The notes under the pieces are model-generated. The model ran no database searches and was not told where the DNA came from. It saw only the letters and a list, made by a program, of their open reading frames with translations. Shown one piece after another: positions 48,345-59,237 of a stretch of DNA of 64,000 bases. The first letter of the stretch is position 1, and every line of letters begins with the position of its first letter. Location: the NCBI GenBank assembly GCA_026214975.1, contig CM047813.1:30778589-30842588 (forward strand), in the 5' to 3' direction. The translations under genes were made by a program, and so were the position numbers. The DNA is from Gentiana macrophylla. Lineage: Eukaryota > Streptophyta > Magnoliopsida > Gentianales > Gentianaceae.

Positions 48345-49247
48345 CTAAGTCATGGTTCTCGACAGAAATAGAAAACAACAACAGAAAAATATCCTACATG
48401 TTTCTTGGTCTACTGCATGGAGTGTCGAGTAGGGCATCGAGCCCACATTCTCCAATCTAGCCAACTCGTACAGAAGGCTCAGATCTCGGGTGGGTACCTC
48501 GAAACCGAGGTTATCCATCGTATGGGCCTCTCGAGGGACGGAAGCATCACCCAGTTTATCCGTCTTCTTACCCCTCGACCTCCATTGCCCTATGTAGGGG
48601 TTGTCCGAGCCGTGATGAAGGAAGAAGAATCGCGGTTTCCAGTCACCGTGTGATGAAGGCCCCTTGGACACAAATTCGTGTCGGTTTGCCCTCTGTTGGA
48701 AGGTATACCACATTTTATCTGGCATACCCGTAATCTTGTAGTAATAGCGGAAGAGGGGGACCGAGAAGAAAACTCCTGCCACTCGACATGCAACTACAAA
48801 CCCCATTAGGATCCTGATAGCATTGGGGGCTAATTGAGATACGCTTATCTCATAATGATTCAGAATTGCTGTGACGGCCGGGTACAATGGGAATCTCAAC
48901 CCACTTGAAAGTTGGGCCTCGTAGACTGAGCAGAACCCTTCTAGGGGCTCATCTGCGTATTGGTGTTGCCCCGATGGAAGTCGAATTTCAAATTGAGGCC
49001 CCACAATACCAAATTTGCGGCAGATTCTGGTAGCATCATCTAAGGAAAGGGCTGTGAGACAGCCTTTTAGGCCTTTTCCATTCATCCTAGTGACTAATTT
49101 CTTAGGTTTACTAGGGACAGAAGGGGACGGGCTTACAGATTCGCCGGAGAGTGGCTGGAGAGGATGATCAGAGTGGGTGGCTGACGAATCTTGACTGTTA
49201 GAAGGCGATTCACTACCCCTATCAGATTCAGTTGTACTACTTGACAT
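48345..49247 (-). CDS. Transposase_28-like ('putative gypsy type transposon') antisense ORF
   Basis: About 300 residues from the Met of MSSSTTESDRGSESPS; an upstream in-frame Met at 49421 would add 58 residues of leader-like sequence, so the downstream start is preferred. The family core reads RFPLYPAVTAILNHYEISVS, QLAPNAIRILMGFVVACRVA, FFSVPLFRYYYKI and GDWKPRFFFL. The Ser-rich N-terminus is typically variable. It is antisense to the adjacent LTR. Function in the element life cycle is unknown. The frame is intact up to 48345, where it may be spliced or broken before the next ORF. Confidence 0.7.
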   Translation of the reverse strand: MSSSTTESDRGSESPSNSQDSSATHSDHPLQPLSGESVSPSPSVPSKPKKLVTRMNGKGLKGCLTALSLDDATRICRKFGIVGPQFEIRLPSGQHQYADEPLEGFCSVYEAQLSSGLRFPLYPAVTAILNHYEISVSQLAPNAIRILMGFVVACRVAGVFFSVPLFRYYYKITGMPDKMWYTFQQRANRHEFVSKGPSSHGDWKPRFFFLHHGSDNPYIGQWRSRGKKTDKLGDASVPREAHTMDNLGFEVPTRDLSLLYELARLENVGSMPYSTLHAVDQETCRIFFCCCFLFLSRTMT

Positions 49248-49645
49248 GGGTAAATACAGAAAGAGGAAGGAGAACACAAGAAAATGCTTACTTGGTGTTT
49301 TGAGATTATGAAGATGAAATGGCAGAATGAACTCTTCTCCAACTTTGTCTCTCCTTTTATGCTTGCGAAGATTGTGAAATGATTTGAAGAGACGTGATTT
49401 GAGGGGGTTATAACCCCCCACAAATCGCGAAAATCAAGGTAATGGCGTTATGGTTAACACGAAATGATGCCTCGTTCCTTGTGTTGAAAATACAGCTTTA
49501 GTGCGCTATGACGTCATGCTGCGATTGGCTAGGGTTATAAGTGGCGGGATTTTTCCCGCCCAAACAATGGCCCAACTCGAAGACAATTCAAAGGGCAGAT
49601 TTGACCTCGGAAGACGGGAGTCGCCTCTCTCAAGTCTGAGGGGCT

Positions 49646-50152
49646 TATGACGATACATGGTTTCACCCCTCCACGTGTCGTCTTCCAGTTGGTCTCCATG
49701 ATATGTAAGAGTCAAGGTCTGCATGTCGATGCCCGGACTCGGGGCTACGATGATCGATACCCAAGCAGTGTAGGACGAGAGCCCCATCTCGACAACCGTA
49801 AGTCGATCGAGTCGGTTTAGAGGACAGAGTCCGCACCAACTACGAAGGCCCATTATCTGATAACTTGGGCAAGGGGCAAGGCCCATTAAGGTTAAATATG
49901 ACAATAGCCTAAACCGACCTAATATTAGGGTTAGGGTGTGCATTATCATTATAAATACCATGTTCCAGGAACTACGTAAGGCTTGATTCCTGGACAAATA
50001 CAAGATACGTAGGCAATCTAAGACAAGCTCTTAGACTCAGCCGCAAATATTAAAATCTACAACACGTTCTTAAGGCATTAGGGTTTTGAGAATTAATCAT
50101 TAGATTCATTCAGGCTCGGATTAATTAGGTGACATTATTTGTCATCGTCATA
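49646..50152 (+). repeat. 3' LTR of the Tat-type remnant
   Basis: 507 bp with terminal inverted words TATGACGA...TCGTCATA. A TATA-like attataaatacc lies at about 49950-49961. Preceded by a purine tract. The TA...TA ends are unusual but match the TGATGACG...CGTCATCA style of the LARD-L LTR. Confidence 0.7.
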
Positions 50153-50666
50153 CCATTCCATGGCCCACATTTCACATGGTCCAGCTCTGTACATAATACT
50201 CATGCGATTGAACAGTGGTTGGATCAAGCTTTGTCCAGCTCTAGGTGGTGGCATTAATATTGTAGCTCCTTTGTGGACCATCTACCTCATGTGCATTCCG
50301 ATCACCACCTCATCCTTCTAGCTCTAGATAGTATACTTGTCATAGACTATATTGATAAGTCCTTTTGATTCCAAGCTTGTTGGATGATACACAATGACTT
50401 TTATAATGTTCTTCTTAATGTTTGGAATGTTACCGGCAATAATTTAAAGGGGTTTTTTGATACTTGTGCTTTAAATGCCAAAGAATGGAATAAAAGGGTC
50501 TTCGGGAATGTATTCTATCAGAAGAAGAAATGTAAGCTAGAATTGAGGGAATCCAACATTCTCTCTCAAAAGATCCTTCGGGTTTCTCGAGTAAGGTGAA
50601 CAAATAATTACAGTGTGATTACGAAGACATTCTATCTCAAGAAGAAATTTATTGGCACCGGAAATC
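50153..50666 (+). pseudogene. LINE ORF2 fragment between endonuclease and reverse transcriptase
   Basis: The open part at 50384-50599 reads IHNDFYNVLLNVWNV, then WNKRVFGNVFYQKKKCKLEL, the linker region of plant L1-type ORF2 proteins. An upstream piece with HLPHVHSDHHL-like wording (50270-50320) resembles the end of the endonuclease domain; EEIYWHRKS follows at about 50640. Both ends are lost: the left adjoins a Gypsy LTR and the right a Copia LTR fragment. Confidence 0.6.
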
Positions 50667-50922
50667 GAGTCAAGGAGAGATTTACAGAACATGATCGGTT
50701 CGCCGTCTTCTTCTCATTGAAGTGCAACAACCCGAAGAAGGAATGACTGTTGTATCTTGGGAGACGATTTCCGTTACCGTGTGCACATAATTGGAGCAAA
50801 AACGTCTTAAGGACAGAGTGCTACACCCGCCTCAGTCAATAAGATTTCTGTCCTATTTTTTGCTTTCGTTTTTGTTTGAATTGCGTGTTAAACAGCATGC
50901 TAGATTGATTAATTTCCCAACA
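50667..50922 (+). repeat. Truncated Copia LTR fragment
   Basis: 256 bp strongly similar to 55175-55429, the end of the Copia 3' LTR (shared words cgtcttcttctcattgaagt and caacccgaagaaggaatgac), ending ttcccaaca. No primer binding site follows it. It may be what is left of the 5' LTR of the Copia remnant at 53.3-55.4 kb or an independent copy. Confidence 0.7.
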
Positions 50923-51100
50923 ATCTTCAGACGTTTTTAAATTTGTGTCGGTATGTTTCACCAATCACTTCCGTGCATCAGATTAATGATCTGTGCATTA
51001 AAATTGATGTTCATACGTGAATACGCCGGGATACTACGTAACTCTGCAATCAAAATTTTGACATTTTGCGTTAAAATTTTCTTCCGTTCTGTTTATGCAA

Positions 51101-52366
51101 GGGAGCATTTATTCGTACCCCGGTCAATCTACCACTGCACCCCATTAATATGAAAAAGATGAAATTTATTTGTTGCACCACACCAAATATTTAATAGTTT
51201 CTCAATTTACCTTTATACCCCTAAAGTTAAAAAAAAAACACTATTGCCAAACTTTTTTAACTACCCACAGATTCTAATATTATCATTTCCTCCTCCAAAA
51301 CTTTTGAATTAACAAAACACCCACAACCCATAAAAAACCGTCCTCCCTCCTACACTTTCCCCCTTCCTCTTCTTCTTCAACTTCACCTTCATAACTTCAC
51401 CTTCTTCGATTTTTCTTTCTTCATCCATAAGATATTCAATCTCTAAAAAGTAAAAACACATATTTTCCATCTTTTCTCCCATTGATTAACAAACCCTAAT
51501 TATTTCCTCTCCTACCGCCACAAATGGCTACACCGCCCCATAAACAAATAGCAAAAATTACAGCAAAAGAAGATTTTATCCATTAAACCAGAAATCTTGG
51601 TACAGTCATTTTTTCGTCAAGGCCATCTTTTCCCATACATAGAGTTATGCAAACGCTTGTCATCTTATCACAATTACAAACCTATACTTATACTCCCCTA
51701 CAATCTCTCTGCCGTTCACTCCGCCACCCTTTTCTCGAAGTAATCGATATACCCAACCCACCACCGCCGCCAGAACGTATGGGCGAGGGAGTTCGACCCG
51801 AACCCAAATCTGGGTCGAACTATTTCACAATCAGCCGCACAAGAAATTGAGTGAAGGGATTGAATATTTTCTAGATGAGAGTGGTGACCCAACTCGTGTT
51901 TTACGTAATTGATGTGATGATGAGCAGGAGCAAATAGTTTTTCAAGAAATTGGGGTTGCCCATAGTTTCTTTTTTTTATTACTGGTGTTTGTAGCTCTAC
52001 TATTAATTATGCAGGTTGGGTTGCAAAAGTGGAGGAAATGAAACCAGGTCAGACCCTAATATTTGATAGATTACCCACCAATATGGCAACCATGAGCTGT
52101 TCGGAGGTGGTGGAGATGGTGAAAATGGGTGGTGGAGATGGTGATTGTATTCATTTATTATTATGGAAGTGTTGGACTAAATTGTGTTTTAAAAGATTGG
52201 TGTGTAAATAGTTAAAAAGGTGGGGTAAGGTAGAAAATTGGGTGTAAATAAATACCAAAAAAATTAAAAATTCAGTGTGGTGCAAATGTAGATTTGAATT
52301 TTAAGTGGGGTGTGGGATGTAGAGTGGTACAGCAGTAGATTGAATGTGGTGCGAATAAAGGACCCC
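51101..52366. mobile_element. Non-autonomous TIR element with TSD ttatgcaa
   Basis: Imperfect TIRs (GGGAGCATTTATTCG / GGGGTCCTTTATTCG, with further matches such as caatctac and caccacac inward) and a perfect 8-bp TSD ttatgcaa at 51093-51100 and 52367-52374, fitting a hAT-type element. No transposase. The interior includes an ORF at 51647-51850 and a downstream exon-like segment, possibly captured gene sequence. Confidence 0.8.
51520..52210 (+). pseudogene. Possible captured gene fragment in the TIR element
   Basis: Around 51620-51660 one frame reads GHLFPYIELCKRLSS, and another continues SLRHPFLEVIDIPNPPPPPERM. This resembles the N-terminus of plant UDP-glycosyltransferases in style (GHLxPxxEL...), which is suggestive only. 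A second piece after a gcag acceptor at about 52015 reads WVAKVEEMKPGQTLIFDRL. Frames are broken and the pieces may come from different genes. Confidence 0.3.
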
Positions 52367-52636
52367 TTATGCAATAAGCATAATCAGACTTATCAGACTT
52401 TTCCATGTCAGTTCGCATGAATGCCTGTTTCATAAAATTGGATAATGGTGTGCCAACAGAAACTAATGCCTTATGTTTTCATTTGTAATTTTTGTGTTAG
52501 AGAAGAAGCGGAATAGTTGTGTCTCGTTGTAATTAAAGAAGTTAATAAACTTACAAATAATTTTTGCTGACACAACTGTTAACTGAAGTGGTACTTTATG
52601 AAAAGTTACCACATTGAAATTCAGTATTTGTTGCGG

Positions 52637-52787
52637 GGGTGGTTATTGTGTAGTGTCTCCACACGGTACGGAGACACCGTGTGGCAGACTCCATACCACA
52701 CAGTTTTATTCTGTATTTAAACTGTGTGGTTCTGATCGTTTCACCCGTCACTTCACCTCAAAATCTCTCACCACACAATAACTTCCC
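52637..52787 (+). mobile_element. MITE copy 2 (151 bp, 9-bp TSD)
   Basis: Right TIR is GGGAAGTTATTGTGTGGTG read inward; the left TIR is GGGTGGTTATTGTGTAGTG. Perfect 9-bp TSD ttgttgcgg at 52628-52636 and 52788-52796. Same family as 42581-42732, in inverse orientation. The interior carries a further inverted word pair (tctccacacggta/cggagacaccgtgtgg). Confidence 0.9.
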
Positions 52788-52796
52788 TTGTTGCGG

Positions 52797-53269
52797 TGGT
52801 TTCGTCAAAGAAAAGAAAAATAAAATAAACTTTAAAAAAAAAAAAAAAATGATGGTAAAGATGAGATTATATATATCTCTTCATTTGAACAAATTTGGAT
52901 ACACATTGATTGCTTTACTGTCTTTAATGCGTATATTAATGCTATGTGTTCCAAGTGCTATATATTCTCCTTATATGGATCACAATAAAGTGGTTTGGGA
53001 TTTGAACAAAATGTATTGTATGCATACTCTTTGAATATTAAAGAAATGTCAATTGTGTATATTACTCTAATGTCCGTTTTGATATTTGCTTCAAGTTTAT
53101 GAAAATCTGAATATTTGAGTGAGCTGACTTTGTTAGCAGCAAGCGTGTATATTTGCACTTTTATGTGTTGAATCATGTGGCTAAGTTATCGTTTCTAACG
53201 ATAGAAAATGATATATAGCATTTGGATATGATTAACAGTAATATCTGTGATTTAAAGTTGTGTAAAAGA
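52797..53269. other. A/T-rich spacer, no gene recognised
   Basis: Contains an A-run at 52833-52849 and an ORF of 117 codons whose start lies in the MITE; no motif. The A-run could be the tail of an unrecognised retroposon. Confidence 0.4.
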
Positions 53270-54884
53270 AGAGTATTTAGTTACTTTCATCGATAATAGC
53301 ACAATATACTGTTATGTTTATCTGCCGGAAAGCAAAGATGAGACCCATAGATAAAACTGACATTGAGAATCCACTTGGGAAACGAATTGAGATAATTTGA
53401 GTGACTGAAATGGAAAGTATGATGGAGCATTTAATGAGTTTTGTTAAGGCGCCAACATCATTCATCAAACCAATCCTTCATACACTCCATAGTCGAGTGG
53501 TGTTGCTAAAATGCAAGAACACTGTAAGAATTGATGAGCGCTATGTTGATCAATTTAGATTTATCTAGAAGCCTACGAATAAATTCCTGAAAGATTGCAT
53601 ATTTTGGATATGCAAATAACAGTAGTGGCTAACTGTTTTTGGTACACAAATCAGACATTCCTGATGCATATTAAAATTTAATCACTGATGAATGGAATGT
53701 TGTATTTATTGATGAGATCTTTCCTTGTAAAGACAATGAGAAAGAAGATTCAAGTTCAATCTATAGCCCTTGACCGGATGTTAAGGTACTTGAAGTTTAC
53801 AATGAACCTCAGAATACAGTGTACAAGATATCCAAGAGTATTGGAAAAGATACTGTGATACAAAATGGATATCTGACTGTAAAGACTCAAAATCCACTAG
53901 TGGATACGTATTCACTATTGGTGGTGGTGTAGTGTCCTGGAAGTCCACGAGACAGACATGCATAGCTCATTTCATGATGAAATCTGAGTTTATAGCATTG
54001 GATTAGCGTGGAGAAGAAGCTGAATGGCTTAGAAATATCCTTGAGGATATTCCATGTTGCTTTAAGTAGTGGGTTTTGCTATTAGCATACACTGTGATAA
54101 TCAGTGGCTATAGGAAGGGCACAAAGTTGTATGTATAATGGTAAGTCTAGATATTTACTTCGTAGACACAATACCATTAAATAATTGATCTCTAATGGTT
54201 TGATTTCCTCGATTGTATAAAGTCGAAGGAGAATCTTGCGGATCCGTTTATTTTAAAAAAAAAGGTTTAGCTAGAGATCATGTGTCAATTTTTGACAAAC
54301 GGGATGGGACTTAAGCCTATTTCGCATGTTCCCTTATAATGGTAACCCAACCATAGTGACTGAAAATCCCAAGATCATGGTTCAAAAAGGACAACTAAGT
54401 TATGAGGAACAGTTAGCACTTACCCATTCTGTTAAAAAAAAAAGTGCTTTCTGTGATTTTGTTAGGTTAAGCATTAAGCTTTTAATGATTCCCATATCTT
54501 GGTCAAAGCCAAGTGGGGTATTGCCGAGTACTCTTTATAGGAGGTCACCTATGTAAGTGGAAGTGGGGCCGCTGCTGTGAGAATTTGAGAGCTGAATTCT
54601 CTAACACACTTTCTGAAACCAATGTGTTCCAGGGCCAAAACGGACACAACCATGAGAACCTCGAGAATGTTAGGAGATCTGTTGTGTAGGTATCATTGTC
54701 TAGGCATGCACCAAAGCCTGAGCAGTTCAAGACCTAGTTCACTGCTCAGCCGAGTATGTCCGATGGTACTCTACTACGGAAGGTTCAAGGCAGCAAACCA
54801 CCTCGCCCGATGCAACATATTTCCGCATGTAATCTCTTCAGAGTCTGTATTGCACTTGTTTTAATTTACATTCATGTGGGGGAT
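53270..54884 (+). pseudogene. Copia pol remnant: integrase and RNase H pieces
   Basis: Integrase-core remnants at about 53275-53520 read VTFIDDNSTIYCYVYLPESKDET and, in other frames, FNEFC and an HQTNPSYTP-like stretch. The RNase H region at about 53820-54290 reads [40 protein letters not shown] and RGEEAEWLRNILEDIPC, then KSKENLADPF. Most of the reverse transcriptase between them is deleted, and stops and frameshifts are frequent. The sense orientation and 3' LTR match. Confidence 0.85.
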
Positions 54885-55429
54885 TGTTGGAGAATTTTGA
54901 ATAATAATTAATAATGGAGGGAAAATTCGAATGGACATCTGACAACTTAGTTACATCGGTTCGGTGAAAGGTTGCAACCACAGAAAGATTGCACCTGTTC
55001 GGTTGAATCACTTTTTGAAAGGATGCAACCCTTAGTACATAAACTCCATTTTCTCCTATAAAATCATAGCACACAAGTGAAAATGGGCTGTAATTTTTCA
55101 TAAGAAATTCATTCTTTTAAAAGTCTGGCTTCTTATGTTTTTAATGAAATCTAAAAATAAACCTTGCATAGATTTTTGAGTCAATGAGAGATTTACATAA
55201 CAGGATTGGTTTATCGTCTTCTTCTCATTGAAGTGCAACAACCCGAAGAAGGAATGACTGTTGTATCTTGGGAAACGATTGCCGTTACCGTGTGCACATA
55301 ATCGGGCAAAACGTCTTAAAGGCAGTCTTCACTTCGCCTCGATCAATAAGTTTTACATCTCTATTTTTGCTTTCGTTTTTGTTTGAATTACGTATTAAAC
55401 AAATCTTTAGATTGATTAATTTCCCAACA
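54885..55429 (+). repeat. 3' LTR of the Copia remnant
   Basis: 545 bp, TGTTGGAGAAT...TTTCCCAACA, preceded by the purine tract gtgggggat. The last 255 bp match the fragment at 50667-50922. Confidence 0.85.
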
Positions 55430-56204
55430 ATCTATCACTATCTTCATAAGATAGAAGGCATTCAATACGTCTTTAGTCTAAGAATCTATTAATGTCCTAT
55501 TTAATAGAACCTTTTGACGTAAATTGAGATCTCATCAACTATAATCACTTATTATGATTTCTATCACAGTTTGGCATTAGAGACGTTATATATACAATAT
55601 CACAATTGGTCCGTTAGATGAACAAATATATAATAACAGAAAACTATTCTAAAATACGTGTTCATAGACATCGCTTCCAAATCGAGTAATTTATTTGACT
55701 TTTCTAATCAAATCGCTACAAAAAGTTCATTAACCACTAAGTCATACATCTAACACTATAGTGATAAGAAGTACGGGCATAATAGAGGTTTTTTTTTTTT
55801 TTTTCTGGAGTAAGTTTATATCATAGTTCGAGTCGCTTCTCCGGCCACTTCACTTCATATAAAGTCTCGTGCAAAAATTTCGCTAATAATAAAATGTGTA
55901 ATCCTGTCATAGCAAAGGTTTCACTTGACACTTCAATATATATAAAATCAGTAGTTTTATGGTGGTTAAGAATCACCATTTCATACTTATGTATCGAATA
56001 GAAATTCTTAAAATAGGGGCAAAGTCGTAAATATATGGCATTTATATTTTACACGGTTGGACCTCATATGATTTTTTAAATTTCTATTGATTCTGGATCA
56101 CCAAATCATATTTGATTCAGGACCACCATAAAATTTGCCAAAATCGGTGGTCTCCCTCAATTACTCTAAACACAGCACGCGAATCACCGTATTTTTCACA
56201 GAAA
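55430..56204. other. Intergenic region upstream of the EF-hand gene
   Basis: A/T-rich, with a T-run at 55790-55804. No gene or element boundary recognised. It should hold the promoter and 5' leader of the downstream gene; no convincing TATA box was singled out. Confidence 0.5.
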
Positions 56205-56630
56205 ATGGCAGTTGTTATAATCGATGGGTCAACACTACGCGACTTCGTCAACGACGAGTCCGAGTTCAACAGATCGGTTACCGAAAGGTTCAAGATCTTA
56301 GATCTCAACAACGACGGTGTTCTCTCCAACTCGGAGTTGAGAAAATCCTTCGAATCGCTCCGGCTAATCGAAACTCACTTCGGATCCGACGTATCCATGA
56401 CGGCCGATGATCTGACGAAGCTATACGATTCGATTTTCGACAAGTTCGATTATGACCACAGTGGAACTGTGGATCTGGAAGAGTTTAAGAATGAGATGAG
56501 GAAGATCATGTTAGCTATAGCTGATGGACTCGGGTCAAACCCGATTCAGATGGCGCTTGAAGATGATGATGGTGGTAACTTTCTCAAGCAGGCTGCTGAT
56601 CTTGAAGCTTCCAAGGCATCGTCTAGATAA
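56205..56630 (+). CDS. Two-EF-hand calcium-binding protein
   Basis: Intronless, 141 residues. The Met of MAVVIIDGSTLRDFV is chosen because upstream in-frame sequence (to 56112) looks like leader and lacks a family match. EF-hand loop 1 is DLNNDGVLSNSE (residues 33-44) and loop 2 is DYDHSGTVDLEE (82-93); both have acidic residues at positions 1, 3 or 5 and 12, with Gly at 6. The C-terminal tail LEDDDGGNFLKQAADLEASK is typical of a small group of plant EF-hand proteins. No signal peptide or membrane segment. It is likely a cytosolic or nuclear calcium sensor; the target is unknown. Confidence 0.9.
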   Translation: MAVVIIDGSTLRDFVNDESEFNRSVTERFKILDLNNDGVLSNSELRKSFESLRLIETHFGSDVSMTADDLTKLYDSIFDKFDYDHSGTVDLEEFKNEMRKIMLAIADGLGSNPIQMALEDDDGGNFLKQAADLEASKASSR

Positions 56631-56817
56631 ATTATTTTGATTTTCTTTTAGTAAAAATATAAGGGTAAGTAATCAATAAGGTTTAATTTTGGCGCTTATC
56701 TTCCATTTTGTTATATGAAAGTTGTGTAATATTATGCAAATAATGTTGGCTTCCTTTATTTGTGGTACATGTTCATCGCACTAAACTGATTTTCTGAAAG
56801 TCAGTTTTGGAGTGAAA

Positions 56818-56921
56818 AATCGATTTTTCCTATGTGTATTATGAGAATCTGATCATGAGAAAGTCCGTAAATCGATTTTTCGTATGTTTATTATGAGAAT
56901 CTGATCATGATAAAGTCGGTA
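56818..56921. repeat. Tandem duplication of a 52-bp unit
   Basis: Units 56818-56869 and 56870-56921 share about 47 of 52 bases (words aatcgattttt, ttatgagaatctgatcatga, aaagtc). Lies about 190 bp after the EF-hand stop codon. No function evident. Confidence 0.85.
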
Positions 56922-58450
56922 TTTAGCTTCGGAATCGAATTTTACAATATTAAGTATTTGAAATCGGTGTGTTGCGGCGATGGAAGTGGTTGAAGAAAAC
57001 CAGGATAGTACACGGAAACTGTTACGTCCTGTTCCGGAAACCGAGTCCTTATTCAGGAAATAGAACGTTCAGCACGTGACATTTAGAGAAAACTCCTCTC
57101 AGGGTTTTACAACATACCACTCATTCAGAAATTAACTGCTGTCAAACTACTACATGTTGCCCACAAATGTCCATATTTTGCCTTGCTCACTGATTAAGAA
57201 ATCAATTAATGTGTAATATTTTAAGTACTAATGAACATATGTACCCCCGTCACATAATAAAAACCTTTTTTGTAATGTAAATGCACATACAAACATTAAA
57301 TACTAACATATGGGTATATTTGAAAAAAATGCATTAAATGATGTTTGGTTTTGTAAATGAACATTTTTTATGGGACAACATATTTTCTAAAAGTGGACAT
57401 TTATTATGAGACGGGTGTAGTTGAATCCCAAATGAACATCTATGTCTGAACAGAAAGGAACAATTGTAACAACCGGCAACAATGTCTTATTCGAAACTAC
57501 TAAAACAATAAACTAGAACATAAACTTCATAAGCTCCACTCTTAAGCATGATCTTCAAAATCTTTTTCAAAATCATCACGAACCTACATATCTTCTTATT
57601 CCAAAAGAGGAGTAAGCTCATTCATAAGCTTAATAAAGAGAAAGAATATCAAATGTGAGATTCATGATTGTCATAAGCCGGGAGGCTCGGCATGAATCTA
57701 CTTTATCCAATTTCACAAATAATTTAGAATAATACTTTTAACATACAGTATGAGGAAAACCACCTTGGAGTACATAATCAATGTATAAGAAACATGTCTA
57801 TTTACTGTATCACTCTATCTTGCATATACTTGTTTAGTTATATTAACTACTTACTTACTTTCTTAACATATTCATGTCCTTGTCTTTCCTATCCGTGATT
57901 CTTGTCCACTGGCTTTAAGGCACATGATACAGCTCGGTTAGCACAACTAACTACACCTCCAACATGGGACTTACTGATGCCCAAAGTACAATTATAAGCA
58001 CACAGCCTTAAGAACGGCTTGGCTAATATAGCTAGTCACACTTTCTGACATGGGTTTTAACTGTGCCCAAGGTACCCCGTCTATTCGTGCTTATTAACGA
58101 ATACCATGCTAAGTAGATTCGATAATATGTAAAGCAAATAAGAGCACGTAAAGCACATAAATCTGTATTAAATTCCATGTCTAACCTATGGGAAACATGC
58201 AAAGTCCATAACAACATCATACTACCACCCTATCTCCACTAAGCATGTGAAAACAAAGCCCAGAAAATCATCCATAAACCTAGATAACATTCTGAAAGCA
58301 CAGTTGACCTCACAAAACAACCAGAAAGCATATCTGAGGCTTTTCTTGGACGCTTAACCGAGAGATGCCCTCGGTTCAGCGATATAGTGAATCCCAGATT
58401 CACTTTCTGCTCTGAGACTAGTCCGGCATCCTGTCCTAAAACACATAATT
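56922..58450. other. Intergenic, no gene recognised
   Basis: A/T-rich, only short ORFs. Two diverged units around 57945-57995 and 58035-58080 share the words catggg, then tgcccaa and gtac, which may be an old duplication. No element ends were identified. Confidence 0.4.
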
Positions 58451-58820
58451 CACTACAAGAGATTTGCATTTTTTGGCGTGCATTGCGTGCCATAATTTAG
58501 ATTTTATGGCGTGCATGAGTGCGCCATAAAAGCCCGCGTCGTAAAACTGAAAAAAAAAAACCACGGCATGCATATGCGTGCTGTAAATCCTCTATTGTAT
58601 GCCATTACAAATTGTCCAGTAACATAATTGAACTGAATTATGGCGTGCATTTGCACGCCTTAGAAAGTTCATTCGTTTATGGCATGTAGGTTACGCCATT
58701 AAATGCTTCCAACACTATATCTGAATTATAGCATGCAACGCATGCTATAGAGTCATTCCCGTCAATAACAATACCATATCACAGCATGCTTTGCACGTCT
58801 TAAATTATATGGTTTATATA
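58451..58820 (+). mobile_element. CACTA (En/Spm-type) terminus with subterminal repeats
   Basis: Starts CACTACAAGAGATTTGC, the classic CACTA end, followed by about seven copies of a palindromic subterminal word related to atggcgtgcatttgcacgcc (for example 58639-58661 and 58728-58751). No matching cttgtagtg end was found downstream, so the element is truncated or its other end has decayed. The right limit given is where the subterminal repeats stop; interior sequence may continue to about 60.5 kb. Confidence 0.75.
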
Positions 58821-59237
58821 AAATTGTTATTATTATTCTAAATTAGTTGTACTCACACCAATCTCACAATAATGCACATAAAAAATGATAACATCCCATC
58901 ATAAATCAACAACAACAACATCCGTTATAACAATTCAAATCCACCACAAATACCATCTCTAAACAAAACAAGTCAAACGAAATGAAAAACAATCATGAAA
59001 GAAGGATTACAGTTAAACTAATCATGAAAGAATGATTTATGTTTTCTCAAAAAGAAACCTTCTATAGATAATAACAAAACAGTTTCTTCTCATTCAAAAC
59101 TAATTACCTTCTGTTGATTTCAAACAAAAGATTACTGAAAAACATTCCCATATCACAAGCTTTATAGTACAGAACTTAGCAGTGATCGATTCCACAAATT
59201 TTGACTCGTCGCCACACCAAGATCAGAAGCATAAAGA

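Larger units (their letters stand above)
47961..50152 (+). mobile_element. Tat-type Gypsy remnant: antisense ORF plus 3' LTR
   Basis: The plus-strand 3' LTR (49646-50152) is preceded by a purine-rich tract (agtctgaggggct, ending at 49645). Upstream, on the opposite strand, lie two ORFs including a Transposase_28-like protein. An additional antisense ORF between pol and the 3' LTR is a known arrangement in some Tat-lineage elements (Grande and relatives). The gag-pol part and the 5' LTR are not in the neighbouring sequence, so this is a remnant. Confidence 0.7.
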
